From Calendula officinalis (taxonomy: Eukaryota; Streptophyta; Magnoliopsida; Asterales; Asteraceae): a stretch of 64,000 bases of DNA. Shown piece after piece: positions 23,631 through 36,804 of the stretch. The notes beneath the pieces were generated by a model. The model searched no databases and was not told the origin of the DNA. It saw nothing but the letters and a program-made list of their open reading frames with translations. How positions within the stretch are numbered: position 1 is the stretch's first letter; each line of letters begins with the position of its first letter. Both the position numbers and the translations under genes were made by a program. The stretch lies in contig OY970830.1 in assembly GCA_963853835.1 (NCBI GenBank), positions 50,916,401 through 50,980,400 on the forward strand, in the 5' to 3' direction.

Positions 23631-26289
23631 ACGTTCCAAATGCTAGTGAGCTATAAATAATGAATGATAGTGCCTGATAATACGCCTCAGCTACCTATAT
23701 GTGTGAGGTTAAACGGTAAGTAGACCGCTCTACAAGCACGTCTATGCAAGTGGTTCACTCAATTGATGTTTTAATGTCATTAGATGCGAGTGATTAACGT
23801 GGATTTTACTAAGTTATAATAGTATTGTGATAAAGTACGTATTTTATTCTTGTGTATCTTCAAGGTAGGATTACTGTTGAATATATTTTAGGTCGTTAAA
23901 ATATATGTTTTCTTTTTAGTTGTCAAATACCGAAATTTTAAGTTTTGGTCCAAAGTCATACATTTATCTTGAGTCGTTAAAATATCATATTTTTAGCTAA
24001 GTCAAAAAAATACATATTTAATTAAAACATTATTTTTCTATTTCCAAAATGGACATTTTCTTTATTAAATCCCTACGTTAAAGTTAACAAAAGTTGATTG
24101 ATCCATAAAATTAATTAATATTAAAGTTAATTAATTCTTTGTATATATGCACTTGAATGCACATGATATACAATTCGCATCATGAAGTTTTGGAAGTACT
24201 GCCATTTAAACCGTTCATACACATCACATGGACACAATTTAATTCTTAATAGGAAACCATTATTTAAAAATATCAATTACTTGAAATATGCATTCTCATG
24301 AAGCAAAAGCCTCACTCGTGACCGTTGTTCATGTAGCTCGGTTCCATCTTTATGTGTGCTTTAAGGTTCCCATTTTATACAATTGTTTACATAATTATTT
24401 TGACAAAGAGTTCTTAACTACAAACTGTTTAGGTTCAAATTATGGTAGTTGTTATAGTTGTTTTGAGTTACAAAGAAAAAGGATCTATATTTTCGGTAGG
24501 TAATATAAGTTTTTAACAGATTTTGTATAAATGTATTTTCTTTCATTTTCTTAGGTCACAAGTTTATAAGAGTATATAATATATTAACTTTCTTAGTTTC
24601 AAATTTGTCATAGGGTTCATGATACTACTAGATGGTGGATTTATCACCAAAAGTTCCCACTTTGGTTTTAAATCAGTTTTCGATTCTTTTATAGGTCTTT
24701 AAGCACGATTTCTTTAAAGAGCTTTATAAACATATTTTTAACATAATTTTGAAGAGATTCTTGTGAGTGAACACTTTGCTAGAACAGCCATAAAATTATA
24801 AAGGTGTAAACGAAAATAGTGGTGGAATCTCACAAAGCTTTTCGGATTTGAAACTTATGACCTTGAAGTGTTCTTCTTCTTCTCCAAAGCACCAAAAGAG
24901 AGAGATCTTCTTTGGCCACTTCTTAGAATAAAGTTAATATAAGCATACTAGAAGATGTAGGTTAGAAATGGTGTAGAAATCAAGAAATCGAAGCTTACAC
25001 AAAGATGAATGAGATACGAAAATCAGGACAGCCCCTTCCTCTGGATTTTCGTCAGTCCTCTAGTGAATTTGTGAGTGTTTAAATGGTGGAATATTGTAGA
25101 GGAAGTTGCTATGGTTATTTGGCAACTTGAATCACCTAATTTGGAGTTATAATGAAGAAGTTATGCATGTTTGAAGGTTGAAAAATGTGGTATTTTGCCT
25201 TGGCCGGATTTTAGGAGTTAAGAGGGTTTTCTAGAGCTTGTTTGGGGCTGTGTGGGTGAAATGAAAGAGAAGGGATGTATTAGTTGGTGATGAGGGTTAA
25301 TGACCAAAGGTCAATCCCATAGTTTGATAAAGGTTTCTTGTTTGACTTTATAAATTGTACAAACCACGATGGGTTGGGAAAGTTGATATAAAGTTGATGG
25401 AGATGTCCCCTTTGTACATGTTGCAGCCATATATCACAAAAAGAAAAGCAGATAAAAGTTGTTGAGAGTTTACCTTACATGTAGTTAGTAAATGAATCAT
25501 GTATTTAAGTAAAAGTGATGGAAAAGATCAAAAAGGGATTTTGTGATCTTGTCAACACGCAAGAGGGAAATGGAGCAGGAGGTATAGACATGTAGAGTTT
25601 GAGTTTAGGTTTGTAGGTTAAAATGCTTTCTTTAGACAAGCTATAATATAATGGTGCTTTATTTTTATTTTATTTTATTTTAAACCTCGTAGTTACTTGG
25701 GATATGTCTTTTGTTGTTTCAAAAGATGATGTATTTCATTTTAAGTTTATTTCTTGCATTTGATAATTAATTGATGACTACATCTTTATTTTTATGTCTA
25801 AGTTAACGACGGTTCACGCATTAACGTATGATTTGATTCAGTAGGGATATATTCCATTGTAAAAATATATTCTGTAGAACAATATATTTTATATAATTTA
25901 CGTTTTCGTGTCACTAACGCATAAATTTGTTATCTACTGAACAATAGCTAGATCTCACTGAATATACTATCGTGTATAGCTTGTGCACATAAAATGTATA
26001 TGATCGATACAGTGATCCAGGTTCTCGTTGGGCTTAATAAATCAAATATATTTCTTAATTTGATAATTTACATTTTATAAACCTGTGCACGGTCAAAACA
26101 GGTGTCGGAAGAGCGACCCGTTTCCAAGGGTTGTCACAATCAGAGTATGCAAAAACACAAACATAGTACGTGAGACAAAATTTCCTCGTGAGATACATGG
26201 GCTTTAGACCCGATAAACAACTAGTCACATAATATCATTTATAATAAAATAATATTATTAAATTCATAATGGGTCACTTTCTTTCATTC

Positions 26290-26470
26290 ATCGTTGGTCA
26301 ATGTCAAGATAACTGGATTGCCTCCAATCTATTAAGACCGTCATTGTCACGGTAACTGGAATGCCTCCAATCTAACGAGATTCATAGGTATTGGGTAACC
26401 AGAATGCCTCCAATCTACGACTAACCTTAAGGTACCTTGATAAATGAAATGCCTCCAATTTATCACGGCC
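26290..26470. repeat. Minisatellite with TGCCTCCAAT core, 4 units of ~43 bp
   Basis: GGTAACTGGAATGCCTCCAA and its variants recur at about 26311, 26350, 26399 and 26440 inside LTR-B. No coding signal is seen. Confidence 0.75.
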
Positions 26471-26529
26471 CTGGGACATCATTATCATCATCATCTGTCA
26501 ATTATCATTTCTTATTTATCATTATGAGC

Positions 26530-28501
26530 TGTGACAACTCGATATTTCCGGTATGTAATCTCATTTCATTTCTAGAACTTTCCTTATTTAGATGATTTCT
26601 ATATTTAGACATTTCTATTTTTGGCATCCATACACACAACAAAACATCTATTTTTACACCATGCATTAGTGTTTGACTATTTTAGTCAACACAACATATT
26701 ATTTTATTTGTGGTGGCATCATTAGCTAAATCATTTCTAAAAACGTTAACCTTATATTATTCGCAAGGTATACTCGTTTCCTTGTTGTATTTTCCTAGTT
26801 GTTTCGGTCCCTTGGTTCGAACCCGAGACCATGGCCATCGGCCACATGGTCTCGACAGCCCTTGATCGTTTATACCCGATCCCGACGTCGTGCATGCATG
26901 CACACAAGTATGCTCGGGTGTTCTTATTTCGTTTGTTTAATCGTTATTGTTATACCCTAATCTTGATGTTTGATTTGTTCGTTTGTTTTGATTAACCCTT
27001 GTTAAACCCTATGCACGAAACCAGTTTGATATTGAACCTGAGACCAAAACCCTACGGTTTGGTATTTGGAAAACCCTAGTCGAGACCCAAACCATAGAAA
27101 CCCTAGATAGTTGACCCGTTCGACTTATGTTGACTCGCACCCATGTGCAAACTCTAACCCTAATTCGGACCCAAACCCTAGCCGTACCCATTTCACCTTC
27201 ATTGACCCGAAACCATGTAAAACCCTAACCCGAAACCATAGCAAAACCGGAACTATTAAACCCTAGTTGACCTTGTTGACTAGATTTGACCAAAAATTGA
27301 CCCACAAGTGAAACCGGGTCAAGGTTTGTGCTTGACTTAAGTCGTGTGACCCAAACCCGAGAACTATATCGGGCCAAGGCCCGTACTTGGCCCAAAACGA
27401 TCTAACTAAGCCCAACTCTTTGGACCATTTCTAGCCCAAACCGAACCCATTGGGCCCAAGCCCAATCCATGGCCCAACTCAATTGGACCTAAGCCCAACT
27501 TGAGGCCCACCTAGGCCCACCTAGTGGCCCATTAAGCCCACCTAGGCCCATTAACCCCAAACCATTTCATATCATGTCATTTCATTTTAAAGACCGTTTC
27601 ATTTTATGTCATTTCATTTGAAGGCTCATTTCATTTCATTTCATTCCATTAAGGTCCAAAAACCCAAGTGTACTCGATGTCACATAACATATAACATAGC
27701 ACAAATCATAAATCAATTATTATTATATCGCCTGTGTTAGCTTAGTCTAATTAGAAACGTTATTACGTTTAGGAAGCTAGGAGTCTTTGAAGGAATCCTC
27801 TGTCCTTTCTGTTGCGAAGCTTTGCCCAGGTGAGTCCACATACCCCTTCTACTCTTTTTACTGTTTTATAAACTATTGGGGTGGAAAACATAAACAATGC
27901 TACTACTTTACTATGACTGTACGACATCTATACATTTTCATTATCGCGTTGGCATGACAAACAATTATTATATCGGACTAAGGTGCCAGCAATCATTAAC
28001 TAGTGGATCTAGACCATGGATATGCAGATAGTACTATTGGCTGACACTCATCCTCCCAAGATTATTTGATCATTACTTGGTTTATCCAAGGCATCTTTCG
28101 GGAGTGTATATCCATAAAAGAACGATAACATACTGGAGTTGAAGTGTTGATTGTGGTCTTAAATGTTGGTATATTAACTCAATGGACTAGCTACCTGTTG
28201 GGGATAACGGTCATGCAATGTCAAACATAACAACTTGTTCAACACATTTTCATAAACAAAACTAGTAATTGTAGATCTTCTACAATTACACTTTACTTTT
28301 CATACTTACTTCTCATATCATATGAGTGTTGAACCTTTTACTTTTTCAGTCATAAACCTATTTTCATAACAAACATTTTGGGTAGCAAACACTTTACTTT
28401 TATCATAAACATTAATCATGTGGATTCACTCAACATTATTGTTGACCCTTTTAGATTTATGTTTGTCCAGGTGATTAGGTGCAGTGGAACTGGAGGATAT
28501 G
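26530..28501 (+). repeat. Truncated, diverged chromovirus LTR (LTR1)
   Basis: It starts TGTGACAACTCGATATTTCC like the LTRs at 28502 and 36805. It lacks about 350-400 bp that in those LTRs includes the TATA box, and it stops at GGAGGATATG, about 256 bp short of an LTR end. At that point a full LTR begins. The base run TGAGC lies immediately left (26525-26529). It carries many AAACCCTA and GGCCCA words at 27000-27560. Confidence 0.8.
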
Positions 28502-31136
28502 TGTGACAACTCGATATTTCCGGTATGTAACCTCATTTCACTTCTAGAACTTTCCTTATTTAGAAATTTTTAATATTTTGACATTTCTATTTTTGGCATC
28601 CTGACACACAACAAAACATCTATTTTTACACCATACATTAATGTTTGACTATTTTAGTCAACACAACGTCATTACTTTTCTTATGGTGACACATTGAGCT
28701 ACAAACATTTCTAAAATGATAATTTTATCAGTTAAGCAATAAACATATTAAAATTAATATAACGTGACTCGAATGAACCAACCGTTTAAATCCGACCCAA
28801 GCCATAGACCTACCACCTTATTGGCCGGCCTAGACACCTTACTTGTGCCCTCCCTAGTTCGGCCGAACCCTTCTAAGGGGTGAGGTTGATTCTTTTCTTT
28901 GATGCTTATCCTTATTACTTGTAACCTTTATCCATCTAATTTGAATGAGTCCTTGTTTGACTCAAACACAAACCTTTTAACCCTAATCTTTCCCCTATAT
29001 AAGCACCATTACCGAACCCTATACCTTTTTGTTGATTTCGGCCGATCCTAGCCCCAAACAAGTCTCAAGTTCGAGTTTTGAAGCAAGCAATCCCTTCTTG
29101 TTCGTTTTCTTCTAGATCTCAACGTCAAGGTATGATTTTCGGTTCCCTACACTTGATCTCGTTACTATATTCGACCTAACCGACACCTAGGCCGAAGGCC
29201 AAGAGGTCTCGGCACTTGCTTGTTGTTTGATCCCGAGCCGATCGTGTACATGGTCACACCATGCATGCGGATCCCGTCAGTCCTTTTGATCGCTTATTGA
29301 CCGTTTGATTTGTTATTCGTGATGCATAAACTTAGATCTCATGATTTGTGACCAAGAACACCTAAATCTAGTCGAACAACCCCTTAATACCGAATCTAGC
29401 TAAGAACCCGTAGGGTTTAGGCCTAGCCGGCCAACCGTAGCCGAACCCTTGATCAAACCCGAACCATAGTTGACCTAGATTGACTAGATTTGACTTTCAT
29501 TGACCAAAAACTATCCTAGATTAAACCCTAGATCCGAATACTAAACCCTAGCCGAAATCTAGAAACCCTAGTTGTCTTTCGTTGACTATTTTGACCAATG
29601 TTGACTTCTAGAATGGCCTAATTTTGGACCCATAAGTCAAACCGGGTCAAGGCCGGATCTTGACCCAAACCGTGGACCTAAACCCGAACATTAAATCGGG
29701 CCAAGGCCTATACTTGGCCCAATTCGATCTACCTTAGCCCATCGAGCCCAAACTTCAGTTGGCCCATTAGTATCCAAGCCCATTTGGACCAAAGCCCAAT
29801 CCTTTGGCCCACTTATACCCAAACCGAACCCAATTGGGCCCAAGCCTAATCCATGGCCCAATCTGATCGGACTTAAGCCCAATATAAGGCCCAAGTGGCC
29901 CAAACTAGTGGCCCATTAAGTCCATTATGCCCAATCTAGGCCCATTGAGCCTAACCCAAGCCCATTTCATTTCATTTCATTTCGAAGCCCGTTTCATTTC
30001 ATTTCGGCCCATTAAGGCCCAATGATCCAAGTTAATTCAATGTCACAAAACATAAAACATAACATTAATTGTATATCATATATCAAATATCGTATCTAGA
30101 ATCGCCTGTGTTAGCTTAGTCTAATTAGAAAGTTATATCGTTTAGGAAGCTAGGAGCCTTTAAAGGATTCCTCTGCCCTAATTGTCGCTAAGCTTTGCCC
30201 AGGTGAGTCCACAGACCCCTTTTACTCTTTTACTAGTTTCTATACACTTTGGGGTGGAAAACATAAACAATGCTACTACTTTACTATGACTATACAACAA
30301 CATTTATACATTTTCATTATCGCGTTGGCATGACAAACAATTATTATACTGGACTAAGGTGCCAACAATCATTAACTAGTGGATCTAGACCATGGATATG
30401 CAGATAGTACTATTGGCTGACACCCATCCTCCCAACATTACTTGATCATTACTTGGTTTATCCAAGACATTTTTCGGGAGTGTATATCCATAAAAGAACG
30501 ATAACATACTAAAGTTGAAGTGTTGATTGTGGACTTAGGTGTTGGTATATTAACTCAATATACTAGCTACCTGTTGGGGATAACGGTCATGCAATGTCAA
30601 ACATTAACAACTTGATCAACACATTTTCATAAACAAAAGTAGTAATTGTAGATCTTCTACAATTACACTTCACTTTTCATATTTACTTCTCATATTATAT
30701 GAGTGTTGAACCTTATACATTTTTCAGTCATAAACCATTTTCATAACAAACATTTTGGGTAGCTAACATTTTACTTTTATCATAAACATTAACCCTGTGG
30801 ATTCACTCAACATTATTGTTGACCCTTTTTATATTTATGTTTTTCCAGGTGATTAGGTGCAGTGGAACTGGAGGATATGAGCAGTGGGATTGTCGTGAGC
30901 CATGAATAAAACATTAAGTTTATGAACAATCATTTCATCTTCAAACAATTTCTATTTTAGGAAACTTACTATTTTTTGGAAACTTTCTATTTTTAGAAAG
31001 TGAAACTACTTTTATTTTCGTTATTGCGTGGTTGTTTGTTTACTTAATTTTTGCTGTGTTTTCATGAACGTTACACCTCCGTTCTCCCGCAAAACATTTT
31101 AAATGAAGTAAAACTCATTTTTGGCGGGGTGTGACA
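28502..31136 (+). repeat. Chromovirus 5' LTR
   Basis: TGTGACAACTCG...GGCGGGGTGTGACA. A TATA box (TATATAAG) lies at about 28996-29003. The region 29390-30020 is dense in AAACCCTA (telo-box) and TGGGCC/GGCCCA (site II-like) words. The similar LTR at 36805-39436 differs only by scattered substitutions. Confidence 0.9.
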
Positions 31137-31138
31137 GA

Positions 31139-31153
31139 TTGGTATCAGAGCTT
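31139..31153 (+). other. Primer-binding site, tRNA-Met
   Basis: TTGGTATCAGAGCTT starts two bases after the LTR end, the standard initiator-Met binding site of chromoviruses. Confidence 0.85.
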
Positions 31154-31389
31154 AAGTTATAGTGAATTAGCAAGCCTATTCTATAACTACAAAAGATTTT
31201 TGGGAAAAACAAAAACTTTTACAAACAAAAATATTCATGGCACGCTGAGTCTCATATCCTGAAGTTTCATTGTTCTTAGATTAGAACATTTGCCCTAGTT
31301 AGCTTTGCCTTAGTGTAATGTTTAGCATTCGTTAGAGAGCCTAAAATTTTCATAATCTAATAATAATTTAATGCGTCGTGATAAGCACA

Positions 31390-31686
31390 ATGCCGTCAGC
31401 GAGCGTTATTAATATTCCATCCGACTCAGAGTACGACAGTGATCAGAGTACTGCTACGTCTAGAAGACGTGTTACGCCTCCTTCGTCTCCAAATCCAGTG
31501 TTCGTACCGGCGCCGTTTCCGATATCGTCAGTAGATTAGCTTCCTCCCGACCAGCCTCATGTCCCGGTGTATCCTAATGGACCCCCTGATCTCAAGCCTG
31601 GAGAGCGTCCTTATCTCTATCGTTTGGTGAAAGATGGTGATCTCTATATGACAGCAAGACGACGATCAGAAGTTAGAAGAAGATGA
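31390..31686 (+). pseudogene. Leader ORF upstream of gag (function unknown)
   Basis: ATG at 31390 opens a 98-codon frame (MPSASVINIPSDSEYDSDQS ...) ending TGA 31684-31686. It is interrupted by one TAG (31537-31539), likely from CAG. It is acidic and Ser-rich at the start, Pro-rich in the middle (PPSSPNPVFVPAPFP) and Arg-rich at the end (ARRRSEVRRR). It lies between the primer-binding site and gag, on the same strand. The frame is protein-like, but I do not know a family for it. It could be an extra ORF or an alternative gag leader. Confidence 0.45.
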
Positions 31687-31934
31687 TTAGTCATCTACAT
31701 TATGTATATAATTGTTATCTACTATTATTAGGTTTATGTTTAGCTATGTTAAAAGATTGTTTTTAAGTTAGTATTTTCTTTTATTCAGTATTGGCACATG
31801 TGCCATACTTTTAAAACTATTATGTATTCGGAATGTGTTTAATAAAAGTGATATTTTAGTATAATCTTATTGGTTCTACAAATTGTATTTTAATTACGTC
31901 TCTACTACTACTATATCAACGTCCATCTATTATA

Positions 31935-32041
<107 letters not shown>

Positions 32042-32161
32042 CCTATTGTATATCTATTCCTTGATTCTATAATAACTATATCTTTTCTTTATAATCCTTC
32101 TATAATATCCTTTTCCTAATTCTTCGTTTTGAATCGTATTAATTGTATCAGCAATTCATCA

Positions 32162-33654
32162 ATGGCTCGAGGAGGAAATCAAGAAACTGTTGAACAAATG
32201 CTGGAACTCCGAATCGCTGAAGCGATGGATCAAATGAACGCAGCAAGAGGAAATGCCGGTGGTGCAACTAACAATGGAAACAACGGTATATAATTCGACT
32301 CCACAAGAGAAGATTCGTTCATTTCGTTTTATTTTAACCTAATTTTCCTTCTCTTTCTTTATTTGTTTAAACTTCAGATCCCAATGCTAATCGTCAAGGT
32401 CAGTCGTTTAAGACCTTTATGTCCTGTCATCCTCCGACCTACTCTGGATCTGAAGGTGCCATTGCTATCATCCACTGGATTGAGAAGGTGGAATCTATAT
32501 TCAGTATCATCCAATGTGCCCCTGAGAATATGGTGAAGTTTGCTGCTAGCACATTGTCCAAGGAAGCGTTGTCCTGGTGGAACTCCCAAGTGAAAGTCTT
32601 AGGTCGTGCTAATGATGATGCTATGACTTGGACTGCGTTTAAAGATCAGTTAACTCAGAAGTTTTGTCCAAGGAGAGAGCTGCAGAAAGTTGAAGTGGAA
32701 CTATGGAATCTGTCCATGGTTGGATCTGATATTGTTACCTACACAACTAAATTCCAAGAACTCGCTCGTCTCGTCCCTCATATTGTTTCCCCTGAATTCA
32801 AGCGTATCGAGAAGTATCTTCAAGGTCTGCATTATCTTATTCGTACTCATGTCATTGCTTCTGAAATGACAACTTTTGAAGATGTTGTGAATCGTTCTAA
32901 GAGATTGACTGATGATGCTATGAGAAGTGGATCGTTCAAAGACAAACTAGTTGTGTCTAGCAAATCCTCTGAGACTTCAAACAATGAAAACGGGAAGCGT
33001 TCCTACGACAACAAACGTGACTACAAAGGGAACAAGTATCAGAAGACTAAGAGCTATGATGCCTCTAATCAGAACAACAATCAGTCTAATCCTGATTCTA
33101 AGACCTATGCTGGAAGCAAGCCTAAGTGCAACAAGTGTAATTGGCATCATGATGGTCAGTGTGAGAAATGCTACAAGTGTGACCGCTGGGGTAACAATTT
33201 TAGAAAGTGTTCATCCAACAATCCTCCTAAGAGTCACGTGTGTTACGAGTGTGGTGATCCTAATCATTATCGTAATCGTTGCCCTAAGCTTCAGAACAAC
33301 CACAACAATAACCAGAACAGCAACAACAACAACAACAACAACAACAACAACGGCAATCGTAAGAACAATCGTAACAACAACCGAAATGCCAACAACAACA
33401 ACGATCGTCAGAATGGTCGTGGTCGTGCATTTGTTATGAATGCTCCAGAAGCTCGCGAAAACCCTTATACTGTTACCGGTACGTTTATCGTCAACAATCA
33501 TTTTGCTTCTATTTTATTTTATTCAGGAGCCGACTTCAGATTTGTATCGACCGACTTTAAAAGTATCTTAAATTTAAATCCTGAACGTTTGAAATATAAA
33601 TATGAGATCGAACTAGCGAAAGGCAAAGTTGTTAGGTCTAGTGAAGTTTTTTAA
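32162..33654 (+). pseudogene. Chromovirus gag-protease, with an apparent intron
   Basis: ATG 32162 starts MARGGNQETVEQMLELRIAE. The frame stops at once unless a 92-base segment (32286-32377, GTATAT...TTCAG) is spliced out, which joins NNG to DPNANRQ in frame. The gag core follows (WIEKVESIF ... ALSWWNSQV ... FKDQLTQKFCP). There are two zinc knuckles: CYKCDRWGNNFRKC, whose His is Asn, and CYECGDPNHYRNRC, which is intact. Then comes an Asn-rich linker (33288-33415). The protease motif reads LFYSGAD, with the catalytic Asp replaced by Tyr, so the enzyme is dead. A 1-base excess in a T run (33646-33651) shifts the frame before pol. Confidence 0.85.
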
Positions 33655-36600
33655 AGGTTGTAAGCGTGACCTAGATGATTACATTTTCGATATAGACCTT
33701 GTGCCTGTAGAGCTAGGTAGTTTTGATATCATCACAGGGATGGATTAGTTATCTAAAAACCGTGCTGAAATTATATGCTACAACAAACAAATTCGAATCC
33801 CTATATCCAAAACAGATACATTAATAATTCAAGGTGAACAAAGAAATATAAACATAAAAATCATAAACACTATGAAAGCTCAAAAATATCTTCGTAAAGG
33901 ATGCGAACCCTTTCTTGCTCATGTCGTTGACACAAAGTCCAAAGATCGTAAGATTGAGGACATCCCTATCGTTCGAGAATTCCCTGGCGTTTTTCTTGGT
34001 GAATATCCTGGACTGCCACCGCAGAGACAAGTTGAATTTCGTATTGATTTAATTCCAGGAGCCACACCTATTGCGCGTTCTCCTTATCGTTTTGCACCGC
34101 GTAAAATGCAAGAACTTTCATCGCAGTTGCAAGAACTTCTTGATCTTGGTTTCATTCGACCGAGTTTCTCGCCCTGGGGAGCTCCGGTCCTCTTCGTTAA
34201 AAAGAAAGATGGTTCAATGAGAATGTGCATTGACTATCGTGAATTGAACAAAGTAACCATTAAAAATCGATATCCTCTTCCCCGTATTGATGATCTATTC
34301 GATCAACTTCAAGGATCGAGTTTATATTCCAAAATTGATCTTCGTTCAGGCTACCATCAGTTAAAAGTTCGTGATGAATATGTACCCAAAACTTCTTTCT
34401 GAACTCGCTATGGTCATTACGAATTCTTGGTAATCCCATTTGGTTTGACCAATGCACCTGCTGTGTTTATGGATCTCATGAACAGAGTGTGCAAGCAGTA
34501 TCTTGACAAATTCATTATCGTCTTCATAGATGATACTCTCATCTATTCGCAAACAAGAGAAGAGCATGAAGAAAACTTAAGAATCATTCTTGAGTTGTTG
34601 GAAAAAGAAAAGTTGTACGCCAAGTTGTCCAAGTGTGAATTCTGGTTGCGTGAAGTCCAATTTCTGGGTCATATTATCAACGAGGAAGGTATCCACGTCG
34701 ATCATGCGAAGAGAGAGGCTATAAAGAATTGGGAAGCTCCAAAGACCCCAACTGAAGTGAGACAATTCCTTGGTCTTGCTGGGTACTACAGAAGGTTCAT
34801 AGAAAATTTCTCAAAGATTGCAAAGGATTTAATGGTGTTAACACATAAGGATGAGAAATTTGTCTGGGGTGAAAAACAAGAATCAGCCTTTCAATCTCTT
34901 AAATCTAAATTGTGTTCTGCTCCTATTCTATCTCTTCCTGAAGGAATCAACAATTTCGTGGTGCACTGTGATGCTTCGCACCAAGGGCTAGGTTGTGTAT
35001 TGATGCAACATGACAAAGTGATCGCCTATGCCTCTCGACAACCGAAGAACCACGAGAAGAACTATACAACTCATGATCTCGAGTTGGGTGTCGTAGTGTT
35101 CGCATTGAAGATTTGGAGACATTACCTCTACGGTACCAAGTGCACAATATTCACCAATCACAAGAGCTTGCAACATATCTTCTATCAGAAAGAGCCCAAC
35201 ATGAGACAGCACAGATGGGTAGAGTTGATGAATGATTACGACTGTGAGATCAAGTATCATCCTGGTAAAGCTAATGTGGTAGCTGATGCCTTAAGTCGGA
35301 AAGAGCAGCCTAAACCTTGTCGTGTTCGAGCCCTTCCAATTTCTGTTCGTTCTAATCTATCTTACCAAGTTTATGAATTCCAAACTTAAGCCTTGAAGGT
35401 AGAGAACATAAAGAGTGAAGCTTTGCGTGGAATGGAAAAGTAGTTAGAAGCAAAGGTGGATGGAACCCTCTATTTTATGGATCGTTTATGGGTTCCTAAT
35501 CATGGAAGTGTTCGCGATGTCATCTTGAATGAAGATCATAGATCCAACTATTCTATTCATCCTGGTGCTGACAAGATGTATAAAGATGTCATAGAATTGT
35601 ACTGGTAGCCGAATATGAAGAAAGAGATCGCAGTTTTCGTCAGCAAATGTCTAACTTGTGCCAAAGTGAAAACAGAGAATCAGAAGCCTTCCGGTCTTCT
35701 ACAATAGCCAGAGATCCCTGAATGGAAATGGGAAGAAATATCTATGGATTTCATAACCAAGTTGCCTCGAACGTCTAGTGGTCATGATACAATTTGGGTA
35801 ATTGTTGATCGATTGACCAAATCAGCTCATTTCATTCCTATTAGAGAAACTGACCAAATGGAAAAGTTAACGAGAATTTATCTAAAAGAAGTTGTATCTA
35901 GGCATGGTGTGCCAGTCGCAATCATATCTGATCGTGATAGTCGTTTTATCTTTCATTTTTGGCAATCATTGCAAAAATCTCTCGGTACTCGCCTCCATAT
36001 GAGTACTGCTTATCATCCCCTAACCGACGATCAGACTGAAAGAACAATCCAAACCTCGGAAGACATGCTGAGATTTTGTGTTATTGATTTTGGTGGAAGT
36101 TGGGATTCTCATCTCCCTCTAGCTGAGTTCTCGTACAACAATAGTTATCATACAACTATTAAAGCCGCACCACTAGAAGCCCTGTATGGAAGAAAGTGTC
36201 GTTCGCCACTTTGTTGGATTGAAGTTGGTGATCGTCAGATTACTGGTCCTGAGATTCTACAAGAAACAACTGACAAGATCTTCAAGATCAAAGATCGTAT
36301 CAAGGCTGCAAGAGATCGACAAAAGAGTTATGCTGATAATCGTCGAAAGCCTCTAGAGTTCGTTGTTGGCGACCATGTGTTGCTAAAGGTAGCACCTTGG
36401 AAAGGTGTTGTACGCTTTGGCAAGAAGTGAAAGCTCAGCCCTCATTACGTCGGACCATTTGAAATCCTTGAAAGAATCGATGCTGTTACTTATCGTATTC
36501 ATCTTCCAAAAGAGCTCATCTGAAGAAGTTTATTCATGATCCCTCGCTCATTTTTCCTGCTGAGGAAATTATTATCGACGACAAACTTCATTTCACTGAG

Positions 36601-36780
36601 GAACCCATCGAAATCTCTGACTGGAAAGAGCAAAAACTAAGAAGAAGCAAGATCAAAATCGTTAAAGTCAGATGGAACACCAAAAGCGGTCCTGAATTCA
36701 CGTGGGAACGTGAGGACCAAATGCGAAAGAAATATTTCTCATTGTCTCTCCTGTTCGTTCTTCGTCTTAAATTTCGGGAC
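33655..36780 (+). pseudogene. Chromovirus pol: RT, RNase H, integrase, chromodomain
   Basis: One frame carries RT (DYRELNKVT at ~34225; FIDD at 34522-34536; PFGLTNAP), RNase H ([12 protein letters not shown] ~34960), integrase HHCC (IHPG ... CLTCAK, ~35560-35660) and the integrase core DDE ([22 protein letters not shown]). The GPY/F region (KLSPHYVGPF) follows, and a chromodomain (36580-36730) ends EFTWEREDQMRKKY. In-frame stops lie at 33746 (Trp expected), 34400 (Arg expected), 35387, 35441 (Gln likely), 35606 (Trp expected), 35705 (Gln expected) and 36428. All RT and integrase catalytic acids are still present. The stops and a deletion near 36520 make it non-functional. Confidence 0.88.
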
Positions 36781-36804
36781 GAAATTTCTTCAACCAGGGG
36801 AGAA

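Larger units (their letters stand above)
21816..26138 (-). mobile_element. Solo LTR, Ty3/gypsy (4.3 kb), TSD ATCAG
   Basis: The minus strand runs from TGTGACAACCC (26138) to GGCGGGGTGTGACA (21816). ATCAG is duplicated at 21811-21815 and 26139-26143, and no internal region is present, so this is a solo LTR left by LTR-LTR recombination. Several blocks match, in opposite orientation, the LTRs of the chromovirus at 28502-39436 (the GGGGTGRAAAACATAA and GATATGCAGATAGTACTATT words), so it is a relative. Its unusual length comes partly from two tandem arrays (22128-22650 and 23049-23630). No gene lies in 23640-26138; short open frames there are incidental. Confidence 0.85.

Noticed and set aside
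27009..29903. Arg/Val- or Gly/Leu-rich minus-strand frames in the LTRs (and 37944-38150)
   Set aside because: They are shadow reading of the telo-box and GGCCCA arrays, and the frames are not conserved between LTR copies.
33211..33501. Val/Ile-rich minus-strand frame and Thr-rich plus frame 32951-33439
   Set aside because: Antisense and out-of-frame shadows of the Asn-rich gag linker.
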